The notes: generated from the sequence alone by a model not told the origin. DNA of 9,068 nt from Actinomycetota bacterium (GCA_009704705.1 WLDR01000051.1:1-9068); one strand, 5' to 3'. Positions 1 through 6,435 are shown, numbered from the stretch's first letter. Numbers and translations: made by a program.

Positions 1-20
1 CGTGAGTCCTAACCGCGAGG

Positions 21-48
21 GTGGTGCTGTGAGTGTGGTGCTGTGAGT
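21..48. repeat. 14-bp perfect tandem duplication
   Basis: The unit gtggtgctgtgagt occurs twice head to tail (21-34 and 35-48), followed by a partial third copy gtg-gg at 49-53. It lies just upstream of the methyltransferase gene. In that gene's reading frame the first copy ends in TGA (30-32), so the repeat sets the upstream limit of the reading frame. It may be a slippage product; no function is evident. Confidence 0.85.
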
Positions 49-65
49 GTGGGATGCTCGAACAT

Positions 66-1349
66 GTGAGCCAACGACCTCGAAACAAGCGCCCAAACGT
101 TATGCGATCGGCAGGGTTTCTCGGAACCGAAGTTGAGCTCGACATTACCAACGTCGCTCACGGGGGTGTGTTCGTGGCTCGCCACGAGGGCCGCGTGATA
201 TTCGTCGCCGATGCAATTCCGGGAGAGCGTGTTCGCGCTCGAATCACCGACGACTCGCAAAAGAGTTTCTGGCGTGCCGACACGCTCGAGGTACTCACAC
301 CGTCGAGCAATCGCCGCGACCACATTTGGGCCGAAGCTCGCGTCGAGCGCGATCCGGCCGAGCGACCGGGCGGAGCGGACTTCGGTCACATTGCTCTTGA
401 CCACCAGCGCGAATTGAAGGCGTTCGTCTTGACCGACTCGTTGTCGCGAATGGCGAAAATCGACCAGGCCGTGACGGTGCAGTCGGCGCCCGGCGACGAC
501 GAAACCAAGGGGCTCGGCTATCGCACGCGCGAGTTTCTTCACGTCGACGAGGACGGTCGCGTTGGCCCCTTTGCGAGTCGCAGTCACCGAGTTGTGACCG
601 TGTCGACCTTGCCACTCGCCACACGCCGCATTCAGGAATCTGCTCCTCTCACGGCAACAATCAAGGGCATCCAGGGTGTCACGCTTGTCGATGCTGATAG
701 CGGGATAGTCGCACTCGAGTCGCGCGACAAAGACGCAACGAAAGCACCACTCATCATGCAGCGTGTGGGCGACCGCGAATTTCAGTTGCGGGCATCCGGC
801 TTCTGGCAAGTTCATCGCCGGGCTCCGATCGTCTTGACCGAAGCCGTCACGCGCGCGATTGACAGCCAATTGTTTGACCCTCGCGCGGCGAATCTCGATC
901 TTTACGGTGGCGTCGGACTCTTCGCTGCCGCGATGGGTGATGCGTTCGGCTCCACCACGCGCATCACCAGCGTGGAATATGACGAAGAGGCAACCGAGTT
1001 CGCATCGAACAACCTCGCCGACTGGGTCGGCGCGCGTGCGATTCCGGGCCGCGTTGACCACTTCTTGAGCGACCTCGTTGTCAGTGCGTCGGCCGTTGAT
1101 CGTTCTCGCTTGAACGCCGCCACGGTCGTGCTTGACCCGCCTCGCTCGGGTGCCGGCAAGACCGTTGTCGACGCGCTCATCGAGCTTTCCCCGTCGCAGA
1201 TTGTCTACGTGGCATGCGATCCGGTTGCATTGGCGCGGGATGCCCAACTGCTCGCACTCGGCGGCTACGACCTTGCTCACCTCGAGGCGCACGACTTGTT
1301 CCCGCACACGCACCACGTCGAAGCGGTTGCTCGGTTCATTCGCGCGTAA
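66..1349 (+). CDS. TrmA/RlmD-type class I SAM-dependent RNA (uracil-C5) methyltransferase
   Basis: The protein should methylate C5 of a uridine in rRNA or tRNA using SAM. About 427 residues are read from GTG at 66. An N-terminal TRAM-like beta domain (around residues 20-80) is followed by the SAM-binding loop LDLYGGVGLFAAA (277-289), the DPPRSG motif (357-362), the catalytic cysteine in YVACDP (Cys384, codon 1215-1217) and the general-base glutamate in HHVEAV (Glu419). The [4Fe-4S] cysteines found in E. coli RlmD are missing: their segment reads DPAERPGGADFGH, and Cys384 is the only cysteine in the protein. The start is uncertain. ATG 54, GTG 66 and ATG 102 are in frame and none has a strong Shine-Dalgarno; ATG 102 starts closest to the conserved TRAM domain, while GTG 66 has GATGCT seven bases upstream. 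Whether the target is rRNA (RlmCD-like) or tRNA (TrmA-like) cannot be read from sequence. Confidence 0.9.
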   Translation: MSQRPRNKRPNVMRSAGFLGTEVELDITNVAHGGVFVARHEGRVIFVADAIPGERVRARITDDSQKSFWRADTLEVLTPSSNRRDHIWAEARVERDPAERPGGADFGHIALDHQRELKAFVLTDSLSRMAKIDQAVTVQSAPGDDETKGLGYRTREFLHVDEDGRVGPFASRSHRVVTVSTLPLATRRIQESAPLTATIKGIQGVTLVDADSGIVALESRDKDATKAPLIMQRVGDREFQLRASGFWQVHRRAPIVLTEAVTRAIDSQLFDPRAANLDLYGGVGLFAAAMGDAFGSTTRITSVEYDEEATEFASNNLADWVGARAIPGRVDHFLSDLVVSASAVDRSRLNAATVVLDPPRSGAGKTVVDALIELSPSQIVYVACDPVALARDAQLLALGGYDLAHLEAHDLFPHTHHVEAVARFIRA

Positions 1350-1360
1350 AGCTAAGTGAC

Positions 1361-1391
1361 CAGAGGGCCAACTTATGCAGCTGACCCTCTG
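1361..1391. terminator. Hairpin between convergent genes, possible bidirectional terminator
   Basis: The arms cagagggcca (1361-1370) and tgaccctctg (1382-1391) form a 10-bp stem with one mismatch and an 11-nt loop. The hairpin begins 12 nt after the methyltransferase stop and lies between two converging genes. The T-content downstream on the plus strand is weak (attt, then gttt), so efficiency as an intrinsic terminator is uncertain. I see nothing else in the 128-nt gap 1350-1477. Confidence 0.5.
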
Positions 1392-1477
1392 ACCGGATTT
1401 AAGTTTGACGCACGAAATGCGAAAAAGGGAAGAGCGAAATTCGTCAGCTTCGTATCCCTGAGGCGACGAGCCGAAAT

Positions 1478-1819
1478 CTAATCGAGGTTCGCGTCGGCCC
1501 AGACGACGATTGCGTCGTAGTGGTACTTGCCCAATCCCGTGGCGACCGACTCGTACGAATCGCGATACTCCGACGGCAAGATGAATGACATGGCGAGGCT
1601 CTTGTATGCCTCACGCGTGGGTGGCCAGAATTGAAGGCAGAAGTCGTAGTGCTGCCGGATGAGCTGCTGAACCTGCTCGTCAGAAACCGAGACACCGTTT
1701 GCCATCGCCTCGGCCATTGCCGTGGTGATCGAGCTGAACTGCTCTGTGAACGACTTGTTTTCGGCTTCGGTGTACTCGTTGCGATATTGACCGGCGTGCA
1801 TGCCCAGCGGGTTCGTCAC
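1478..1819 (-). CDS. Stand-alone TipAS-domain protein
   Basis: A 113-residue cytoplasmic, all-helical protein resembling the TipAS antibiotic-recognition domain, the drug-binding C-terminal half of TipA-type MerR regulators. Recognisable parts are the SDEQVQQLIRQHYDF helix (46-60), the FWPPTREAYKSLA segment (64-76) and the C-terminal YESVATGLGKYHYDAI (89-104). There is no MerR helix-turn-helix or coiled coil, and the gene starts cleanly, so it is a domain-only protein as in the drug-sequestering AlbA type. One cysteine (Cys61) is present; by my remembered alignment it is not at the thiostrepton-attaching cysteine of TipA. The GTG start is supported by GAGGGAG (1827-1833) with a 7-nt spacer. 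It lies 24 nt after accE on the same strand, so it is probably co-transcribed with accD5-accE. Ligand and role are unknown; the link to carboxylase is by position only. Confidence 0.75.
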   Translation of the reverse strand: MTNPLGMHAGQYRNEYTEAENKSFTEQFSSITTAMAEAMANGVSVSDEQVQQLIRQHYDFCLQFWPPTREAYKSLAMSFILPSEYRDSYESVATGLGKYHYDAIVVWADANLD

Positions 1820-1826
1820 GTTTCTG

Positions 1827-1833
1827 CTCCCTC
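1827..1833 (-). promoter_or_regulatory. Shine-Dalgarno of the TipAS-domain gene
   Basis: GAGGGAG on the minus strand with a 7-nt spacer to GTG 1819. It is one of the clearest ribosome binding sites in the window. It decides the start in favour of GTG 1819 over the in-frame ATG at 1801. Confidence 0.7.
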
Positions 1834-1843
1834 GTGAAATCTT

Positions 1844-2110
1844 CTAGCTCGTAAAGTCGTCTTCGAAACTGCGCGTGAGCCACATGTTCTCGCGAAGTCC
1901 CTTGCGACGCTTCTCCCACATCGATTCGGCGCCGTTTGTCTGACCGTGTTCGAGCGCCGACTCTTCGTCGACGATCTTGTCGAGGGCGACAATCACGGCA
2001 GCTTTCTGCTCGGGGGTGACACCACGCGTGATGAAACGAACGCTGTCGCTCAGGTGCAACTCGTGCTCGTCGAGAAGTTCGCCGTTGTCGGCAGGGGTTG
2101 CGTCCGACAT
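1844..2110 (-). CDS. accE: Acyl-CoA carboxylase epsilon subunit
   Basis: A small 88-residue protein of the actinobacterial AccE/PccE type, which binds the carboxyltransferase and promotes its assembly with the biotinylated alpha subunit. It has an acidic N-terminus, the core SVRFITRGVTPEQKAAVIVAL (about residues 23-42), which matches the family's conserved block, and a basic, Trp-containing C-terminal part with Trp65 and Trp77. Its ATG overlaps the accD5 stop in TAATG, so translation is likely coupled to the upstream cistron and no separate Shine-Dalgarno is seen. Family sequences are poorly conserved, so the position directly after accD5 is the strongest support. Confidence 0.88.
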   Translation of the reverse strand: MSDATPADNGELLDEHELHLSDSVRFITRGVTPEQKAAVIVALDKIVDEESALEHGQTNGAESMWEKRRKGLRENMWLTRSFEDDFTS

Positions 2111-3708
2111 TAGAGCGGGATGTTCCCGTGCTTCTTCGGTGGCAGGCTCGAGCGCTTGCCACGCAGGGCGCGGAACGCCTTCAGTACGGCGACACGCGTG
2201 GACGCCGGCTCGATGACGCCGTCGAGTTCGCCACGCTCGGCAGCGAGGAACGGACTTGCCACGTTGTAGGTGTATTCGTTCGCGAGCTTGGTGCGAACGG
2301 CGGCGACGTCTTCACCGGCTTCTTCGGCCGCCTTGATCTTGTCGCGGTACAGGATGTTGACCGCTCCCTGACCGCCCATGACGGCAATCTCGGCGGTTGG
2401 CCACGCGAAGTTGAGATCGGCACCGAGCTGCTTCGAACCCATGACGATGTAGGCGCCGCCGTAGGCCTTGCGGGTGATGACGGTCACGAGGGGAACCGTC
2501 GCTTCGGCGTAGGCGTAGAGCAACTTGGCCCCACGGCGAATCACGCCGGTCCACTCCTGGTCAGTACCCGGGAGGTAACCGGGCACATCGACCAGCGTGA
2601 GAATCGGAATCGAAAACGCGTCACAGAACCGAACGAAGCGACTGGCCTTCTCGCCGGCTTCAATGTTCAACGTTCCGGCCATCTGGCTCGGCTGGTTGGC
2701 GATGATGCCGACGGTGCGTCCTTCAACGCGCGCAAAACCAATGAGAATGTTCGGCGCGAATAGAGGCTGAACCTCGAGGAAGTCTTCGTTGTCAACGACG
2801 TGACGAATCACTTCGCGCATGTCGTACGGCTGGTTCGGCGAATCCGGGATCAGCGTGTTGATTTTCTTGTCTGCTTCGGTGATCTCGAGTTCGACATCCG
2901 CCTCGTAAACCGGGCGCTCAGCCATGTTGTTGTCGGGCAAGTACGAAACGAGCGAGCGGGCGTAGTCGAGCGCGTCGTCTTCATCAGAAGCCAAGTAGTG
3001 CGCAACGCCAGAAATCGTGTTGTGCGTGAGAGCACCGCCGAGCTCTTCGAAGCCAACTTCTTCACCGGTGACGGTCTTGATCACGTCGGGACCGGTGACG
3101 AACATTTGCGAGGTCTTGTCGACCATGATCACGAAGTCGGTCAACGCGGGGGAGTACACAGCACCACCGGCGGCGGGGCCCATGATGATCGAAATCTGCG
3201 GGATCACACCCGAGGCGGCCGTGTTGCGTCGGAAGATTTCTCCGTACTTGCCCAGCGCGACGACACCTTCTTGAATGCGCGCACCACCCGAGTCGAGCAT
3301 GCCGATAATCGGCACGCCGGTCTTCAGGGCGTGGTCCATGATCTTGATGATTTTTTCGCCGGCGACTTCACCGAGCGACCCACCGAAGACGGTGAAGTCT
3401 TGGCTGTAGACGGCCACCTGGCGACCGTGAATCGTTCCGACACCCGTGACGACCGAGTCGCCGTAGGGGCGCGATTTGTCCATGCCGAAAGCCGTGGTGC
3501 GGTGACGAACGAATTCGTCGAGTTCTACAAAGGATCCCGGGTCGAGCAGGCCTGTGATGCGCTCACGCGCCGTCTTCTTGCCCTTGGCGTGCTGCTTGGT
3601 GATGGCTACTTCTTCACTGGCCAGAACGGCCTCGTTGTAGCGCTGCTTGAGGTCAGCCAGTTTGCCCGCAGTAGTGAACGGGTCGATCGATTTCGCGTCA
3701 GGACTCAC
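2110..3708 (-). CDS. accD5: Acyl-CoA carboxylase carboxyltransferase (beta) subunit
   Basis: The protein transfers CO2 from carboxybiotin to acetyl-CoA and/or propionyl-CoA, giving malonyl- or methylmalonyl-CoA for lipid synthesis. It has 532 residues, close to S. coelicolor PccB (about 530). The N-terminal crotonase-like domain has the FGGSLGEVAGEKI (108-120) and GPAAGGAVYSPAL (177-189) segments; the C-terminal domain has VDVPGYLPGTDQE (373-385), IRRGAKLLYAYAEATVP (390-406) and GGQGAVNILYR (445-455). The C-terminus PPKKHGNIPL is typical. The residue in the GGAYxVMG motif, which aligns with PccB Asp422, is Ile421 (codon 2446-2448). Start GTG 3708 is preferred because TAGGGT lies seven bases upstream; GTG 3717, three codons earlier, is possible. 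A much longer in-frame extension would run through the birA promoter and start and is not credible. First gene of the acc operon; no alpha subunit is in the window. Confidence 0.96.
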   Translation of the reverse strand: MSPDAKSIDPFTTAGKLADLKQRYNEAVLASEEVAITKQHAKGKKTARERITGLLDPGSFVELDEFVRHRTTAFGMDKSRPYGDSVVTGVGTIHGRQVAVYSQDFTVFGGSLGEVAGEKIIKIMDHALKTGVPIIGMLDSGGARIQEGVVALGKYGEIFRRNTAASGVIPQISIIMGPAAGGAVYSPALTDFVIMVDKTSQMFVTGPDVIKTVTGEEVGFEELGGALTHNTISGVAHYLASDEDDALDYARSLVSYLPDNNMAERPVYEADVELEITEADKKINTLIPDSPNQPYDMREVIRHVVDNEDFLEVQPLFAPNILIGFARVEGRTVGIIANQPSQMAGTLNIEAGEKASRFVRFCDAFSIPILTLVDVPGYLPGTDQEWTGVIRRGAKLLYAYAEATVPLVTVITRKAYGGAYIVMGSKQLGADLNFAWPTAEIAVMGGQGAVNILYRDKIKAAEEAGEDVAAVRTKLANEYTYNVASPFLAAERGELDGVIEPASTRVAVLKAFRALRGKRSSLPPKKHGNIPL

Positions 3709-3763
3709 GGATTTCACCCTACCGTCACTCGCCCGTTGGGTCAGTAAGCACTTAACCGGCACA
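3709..3763. promoter_or_regulatory. Divergent accD5/birA promoter region
   Basis: This 55-bp region lies between two divergent genes of the same biotin-dependent system. On the minus strand TAGGGT (3716-3721) is a TAnnnT -10-like element seven bases from GTG 3708, the spacing expected for a leaderless transcript; TAGGG could instead act as a weak Shine-Dalgarno. On the plus strand TTAACC (3752-3757) ends six bases before the birA ATG, and no Shine-Dalgarno is visible. The centre holds TAAGCACTTA, an imperfect palindrome with TAAG/CTTA arms, which is too short to call an operator. No convincing -35 box was found on either strand. Confidence 0.45.
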
Positions 3764-4615
3764 ATGAACGACGTGCCCGAATTTGCCGCGTCTGCCGCAC
3801 TCGCCAGCGTTTGGCGATGGATGCCCCACACCGGTTCCACGAACGAAGACCTCAGCGTGCTGGCACGCGCGAGCGACTCGGCCGATGCCCCCGACTTCAC
3901 CGTGTTCGCAACGGATGACCAGCGCGCGGGCCGCGGACGCCTCGGGCGCGATTGGGTCAATCATGCCGGGGGCTCGCTCGCCGCATCCGTGCTGATTCGG
4001 CCTCGCACGCCGAGTGGCCGCGCCCTCAGCCCCACGAGCTGGGGTTGGTACCCGTTGCTCGCCGGTCTTGCGATGACGCGCGCGCTTGCAGGGCTGTTGC
4101 CGCGCGCACAGGATGCCCGACTCAAGTGGCCCAACGACGTGCTTATCGAAACACCCGACGGCACGCGAAAAGTTTGCGGAATTCTCTGCGAGTTGGTGAC
4201 GGACGCTTCGGGAGAGGTTGTCGTCGTCGTGGGCTCAGGCATCAATCTCACGCTGACACGCGACGAACTCCCCGTCGAGACCGCGACCTCGTTGCACCTT
4301 GTCGGGGCTAGCGCGACAGACGTCGACACGGTGCTGTCTTCTTATCTCGCCGAGCTGCGACGAGTGACGCGCGTGTTCGAAGCCGCGGAAGGTGACGCGG
4401 TTGCCAGCGGCCTGCGTGACGACGTGATTCACGAATGCGACACGCTCGGCCGTCGCGTGCGCGTCGACCTTCCTGACGGCAGCGAACTGATGGGAACTGC
4501 CGAGTCGCTCGACAGTGAAGGCCAACTTGTGGTCGCACTAGATTCACCTGCAAACCGGGCGGGCGAGCGCATCAGCGTTTCGTCGGGAGACGTCACGCAC
4601 GTTCGCGTGGTCTGA
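3764..4615 (+). CDS. birA: Biotin-[acetyl-CoA-carboxylase] ligase
   Basis: The protein makes biotinyl-AMP and attaches biotin to the lysine of the carboxylase biotin-carrier domain. It has 283 residues. The catalytic domain carries the biotin/ATP loop GRGRLGRDW (56-64), KWPNDVL (121-127), KVCGILCEL (136-144) with its conserved lysine, and GSGINL (157-162). A C-terminal SH3-like domain runs from about 225 to 283 (GRRVRVDLPDG onward). There is no N-terminal winged helix, so this is a monofunctional group I ligase and not a DNA-binding repressor. ATG 3764 is chosen because the ligase fold begins soon after (HTGSTNEDL, 22-30); the in-frame upstream extension would overlap accD5. Being divergent from accD5 it should act on the missing alpha subunit of that enzyme. 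Confidence 0.95.
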   Translation: MNDVPEFAASAALASVWRWMPHTGSTNEDLSVLARASDSADAPDFTVFATDDQRAGRGRLGRDWVNHAGGSLAASVLIRPRTPSGRALSPTSWGWYPLLAGLAMTRALAGLLPRAQDARLKWPNDVLIETPDGTRKVCGILCELVTDASGEVVVVVGSGINLTLTRDELPVETATSLHLVGASATDVDTVLSSYLAELRRVTRVFEAAEGDAVASGLRDDVIHECDTLGRRVRVDLPDGSELMGTAESLDSEGQLVVALDSPANRAGERISVSSGDVTHVRVV

Positions 4616-4623
4616 CCCTGGCG

Positions 4624-4641
4624 TTGGGCATACTTGTCCAA
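4624..4641 (+). promoter_or_regulatory. Candidate leaderless promoter with imperfect palindrome
   Basis: CATACT (4629-4634) is a -10-like hexamer six bases upstream of ATG 4641. No Shine-Dalgarno is present, which fits a leaderless mRNA. The hexamer lies inside TTGGGCATACTTGTCCAA, whose halves match as a palindrome at six of nine positions, so an operator is conceivable. No good -35 was found. Confidence 0.35.
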
Positions 4642-5165
4642 TGGCAAAACAGCGCTCGCAATCTTCGGCGCAGACTGACACCGCGCAGGAATACGTCGTC
4701 GCTCGTTTGCACCCCCACGCGCGCACGCTGTTCTTGCCGTCGCTCGGTGCGATTGCGGTTGCCGTGGCCTACGGGCTGGCTTTTGGGGTTCTGCCCGAAG
4801 AGTGGATGCGCTTCGCTGCGCTCGCCGCAGCGGCCGTGCTTCTCGTGTTTGGGTGGCTGTTGCCCGTTGCCGTGTGGCGCAGTCACCGCATGACCGTCAC
4901 CACGCGCCGCGTGATCATCCAACACGGACTCCTGCGTCGCACGCGGTCGGAGATCCCGTTCACTCGGGTGCACGATGTCACGCTGCGCTCGAACATCATT
5001 CAAACGATGTTCGCCTCAGGTGATGTGCACCTGGGCACCGGGGCCGAGAGAGACGTCGTGATGCGCAACGTTCCTCGAGCCGCCCTTGTGCAGGCCGCGA
5101 TCACTGAGCTCGTCGACCGCTCGGCCGGGGGAACCGCGCGTCAGCGACGAGAAAACGCGCGCTGA
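4641..5165 (+). CDS. bPH2 (YdbT/DUF304-type) PH-domain membrane protein
   Basis: A 174-residue membrane protein of unknown function. A polar N-terminus of about 28 residues is followed by two hydrophobic helices (about 29-50 and 57-79) joined by a short acidic loop (PEEW). A C-terminal bacterial PH-like domain (about 80-160) has the hallmark strand pattern: HRMTVTTRRVIIQHGLLRRT (82-101), then IPFTRVHDVTLRSNIIQTMF (105-124) and GDVHLGT (127-133). It corresponds by position and architecture to the mycobacterial Rv3278c-type protein next to birA. It begins 25 nt after birA. The last 25 bp overlap the mannose-synthase gene on the other strand, tail to tail. Its basic, arginine-rich C-terminus is encoded in that overlap. 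Confidence 0.88.
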   Translation: MAKQRSQSSAQTDTAQEYVVARLHPHARTLFLPSLGAIAVAVAYGLAFGVLPEEWMRFAALAAAAVLLVFGWLLPVAVWRSHRMTVTTRRVIIQHGLLRRTRSEIPFTRVHDVTLRSNIIQTMFASGDVHLGTGAERDVVMRNVPRAALVQAAITELVDRSAGGTARQRRENAR

Positions 5166-5899
5166 ACACAACGCAAGAATCGTTCGATGCCCCAGCGCGT
5201 GACCATCCACATCGCCTCGATGACGATGGCCCCATTCATCTTTGATTCGCCATGTTCGCGCTCGCGGAAGGCGATGGGCAGTTCCACAATGCCGAACCCC
5301 GCCTCAGCAACCCGACGAGTCATGTCCACCTGAAATCCGTAGCCCTTGGTTCGTACCGCATCGAGCGGTAGTGCGCGCAAGACCTCGGCTCGGTAGGCCC
5401 GAAACCCGGCCGTTGAATCGTTGACCGAGAGGCCGAGCATCGCGCGCGCATAGGCGTTTCCGCCCCGGCTCAGCAACTCGCGACGCCGAGGCCAGTTGAT
5501 GACGCTACCGCCGGCAATCCAGCGGGATCCGATGGCGAGCCCGATTCCGTTCTTCTTCGCGTCTGCGTTCGTCACCGCGGCGACGAGCGCGGGCAACACG
5601 TGTGCAGGGTGAGAGCCGTCAGCGTCAAACTCGATGAGAACGTCATACCCATCGGCCAGCCCCGCATCGAATCCGGCGAGATACGCCGCTCCAAGGCCGT
5701 CTTTCTGTGTGCGGTGCATCACCGACACGCGCGCATCCTTTTTCGCCAGCGCGTCAGCCAGAGATCCAGTGCCGTCTGGGCTCGCGTCATCGAGCACGAG
5801 TACGTCGGCGTTGGGAAGGGCCACGCGGACCGACTGCACCGCGGAGGAAATGTTTTCGACCTCGTTGTAGGTGGGAATCAAGACGAGTGTTCGAATCAT
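5141..5899 (-). CDS. Polyprenol-phosphate mannosyltransferase (GT2, Dpm1/Ppm1-like)
   Basis: The protein should transfer mannose from GDP-mannose to a polyprenyl phosphate on the cytoplasmic face, making the lipid-linked donor for envelope mannosylation. It has 252 residues with the GT2 family features in order: LIPTYNEVENI (7-17), DDASPDGTG (37-45), the HRTQKDGLGAAYLAGF motif (62-77), the metal-binding DAD of EFDADGSHP (92-94), GSRWIAGGSVINWPRRR (124-140), NDSTAGFRAYR (160-170), KGYGFQVDM (185-193) and FREREHGESKM (211-221). It lacks the C-terminal GtrA-like or acyltransferase domains that some family members carry; the GtrA part is the separate upstream gene. ATG 5899 overlaps the gtrA stop as ATGA, with GAAGG (5907-5911) seven bases upstream. 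The sugar is inferred from similarity; glucose or another hexose is possible. Confidence 0.9.
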   Translation of the reverse strand: MIRTLVLIPTYNEVENISSAVQSVRVALPNADVLVLDDASPDGTGSLADALAKKDARVSVMHRTQKDGLGAAYLAGFDAGLADGYDVLIEFDADGSHPAHVLPALVAAVTNADAKKNGIGLAIGSRWIAGGSVINWPRRRELLSRGGNAYARAMLGLSVNDSTAGFRAYRAEVLRALPLDAVRTKGYGFQVDMTRRVAEAGFGIVELPIAFREREHGESKMNGAIVIEAMWMVTRWGIERFLRCVQRAFSRR

Positions 5900-6435
5900 C
5901 GTCGAACCTTCGCCGTGGTCGTGCCCGTGGCCGAGGTGAGGTGTGGTTCGCCCACCTCGCCGGGTCGATAACCCCAGACCCAGAAGCGATAGAGAACGAA
6001 GCGAACGAGCGTTCCGAGGGCGAGGCCGATGACGTTCGCGGAGATGTTGCTCGCCAAGACTGACTGAAAACCGAGCACGTCGTAGGTGAACCACACGAAT
6101 GCGAGGGTAACCGCCATGCCTGCGAGCGACGCGGTCACAAACTCCACGAACTCGCGAGCAACGTGTCTGTGGCGGTCGTTGCGGAAAGTCCAATAACGAT
6201 TGCCGATCCAGTTGACGAGAATGGCCGCACAGGTGCTGAGAAATTTTGCGCCCACAGGGTGCGCCCACCATCCCTCGCCGCCGACACCGAGAATCAAAAG
6301 ATTGAATATTCCCAGATCGACTGCGAAACCAACGAGACCGACCGCCCCAAACTTGAGCGCGTAAACGAGCACCTGCTGCCAGATTCGTGCAAACAACGAC
6401 GTCGCCGGGGCGTCTGTCGTGGGCTTGGTCGACAT
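5896..6435 (-). CDS. GtrA-family membrane protein (lipid-linked sugar flippase candidate)
   Basis: A 179-residue membrane protein with four hydrophobic segments (about 27-50, 62-83, 95-121, 127-155). The diagnostic GtrA motifs are KFGAVGLVGFAVDLGIFNLL (28-47), WIGNRYWTFRN (76-86) in the second helix, and a closing RFVLYRFWVWG (145-155). Family members are thought to flip, or help to present, polyprenyl-phosphate sugars. Here the downstream partner is the polyprenol-phosphate mannose synthase, which supports that role. A hydrophilic N-terminal stretch of 25 residues and a 20-residue basic tail make it longer than minimal GtrA proteins. ATG 6435 is chosen because the protein similarity begins soon after; the upstream in-frame extension would cross into purK. 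No clear Shine-Dalgarno is visible. Confidence 0.88.
   Translation of the reverse strand: MSTKPTTDAPATSLFARIWQQVLVYALKFGAVGLVGFAVDLGIFNLLILGVGGEGWWAHPVGAKFLSTCAAILVNWIGNRYWTFRNDRHRHVAREFVEFVTASLAGMAVTLAFVWFTYDVLGFQSVLASNISANVIGLALGTLVRFVLYRFWVWGYRPGEVGEPHLTSATGTTTAKVRR

Noticed and set aside
9..1316. 435-codon open frame on the minus strand across the methyltransferase gene
   Set aside because: It is an antisense shadow produced by strong codon bias. The plus-strand protein has complete family motifs, while the minus-strand product shows no recognisable domain and an Arg/His-rich composition.
1350..1477. Small gene or RNA in the convergent gap
   Set aside because: Apart from the hairpin at 1361-1391 there is no open frame with a start signal, no tRNA-like fold and no recognisable RNA motif.
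2098..3747. Two long plus-strand open frames (2098-2763 and 2800-3747) across accD5
   Set aside because: Both are antisense to a carboxyltransferase whose full length and motifs are intact. Their products look like reversed-frame translations with no domain.
3747..3757. TAAGCACTTA as a BirA or other repressor operator
   Set aside because: The arms are only four bases, and this BirA has no DNA-binding domain, so self-regulation of that kind is not expected.
3709..3960. N-terminal extension of accD5 by up to 84 codons
   Set aside because: The frame is open, but the extension overlaps the start of birA and its promoter, has no carboxyltransferase similarity, and would make the protein far longer than the family.
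5900..6271. N-terminal extension of the mannose synthase (open frame to 6271)
   Set aside because: The extension lies inside gtrA in another frame. The GT2 fold begins at the ATG at 5899, which has a Shine-Dalgarno and the ATGA overlap.
5141..6435. gtrA and the GT2 gene as one broken fusion gene
   Set aside because: Each protein is complete, with its own start and stop. The ATGA overlap is a normal coupling arrangement and not a frameshift.
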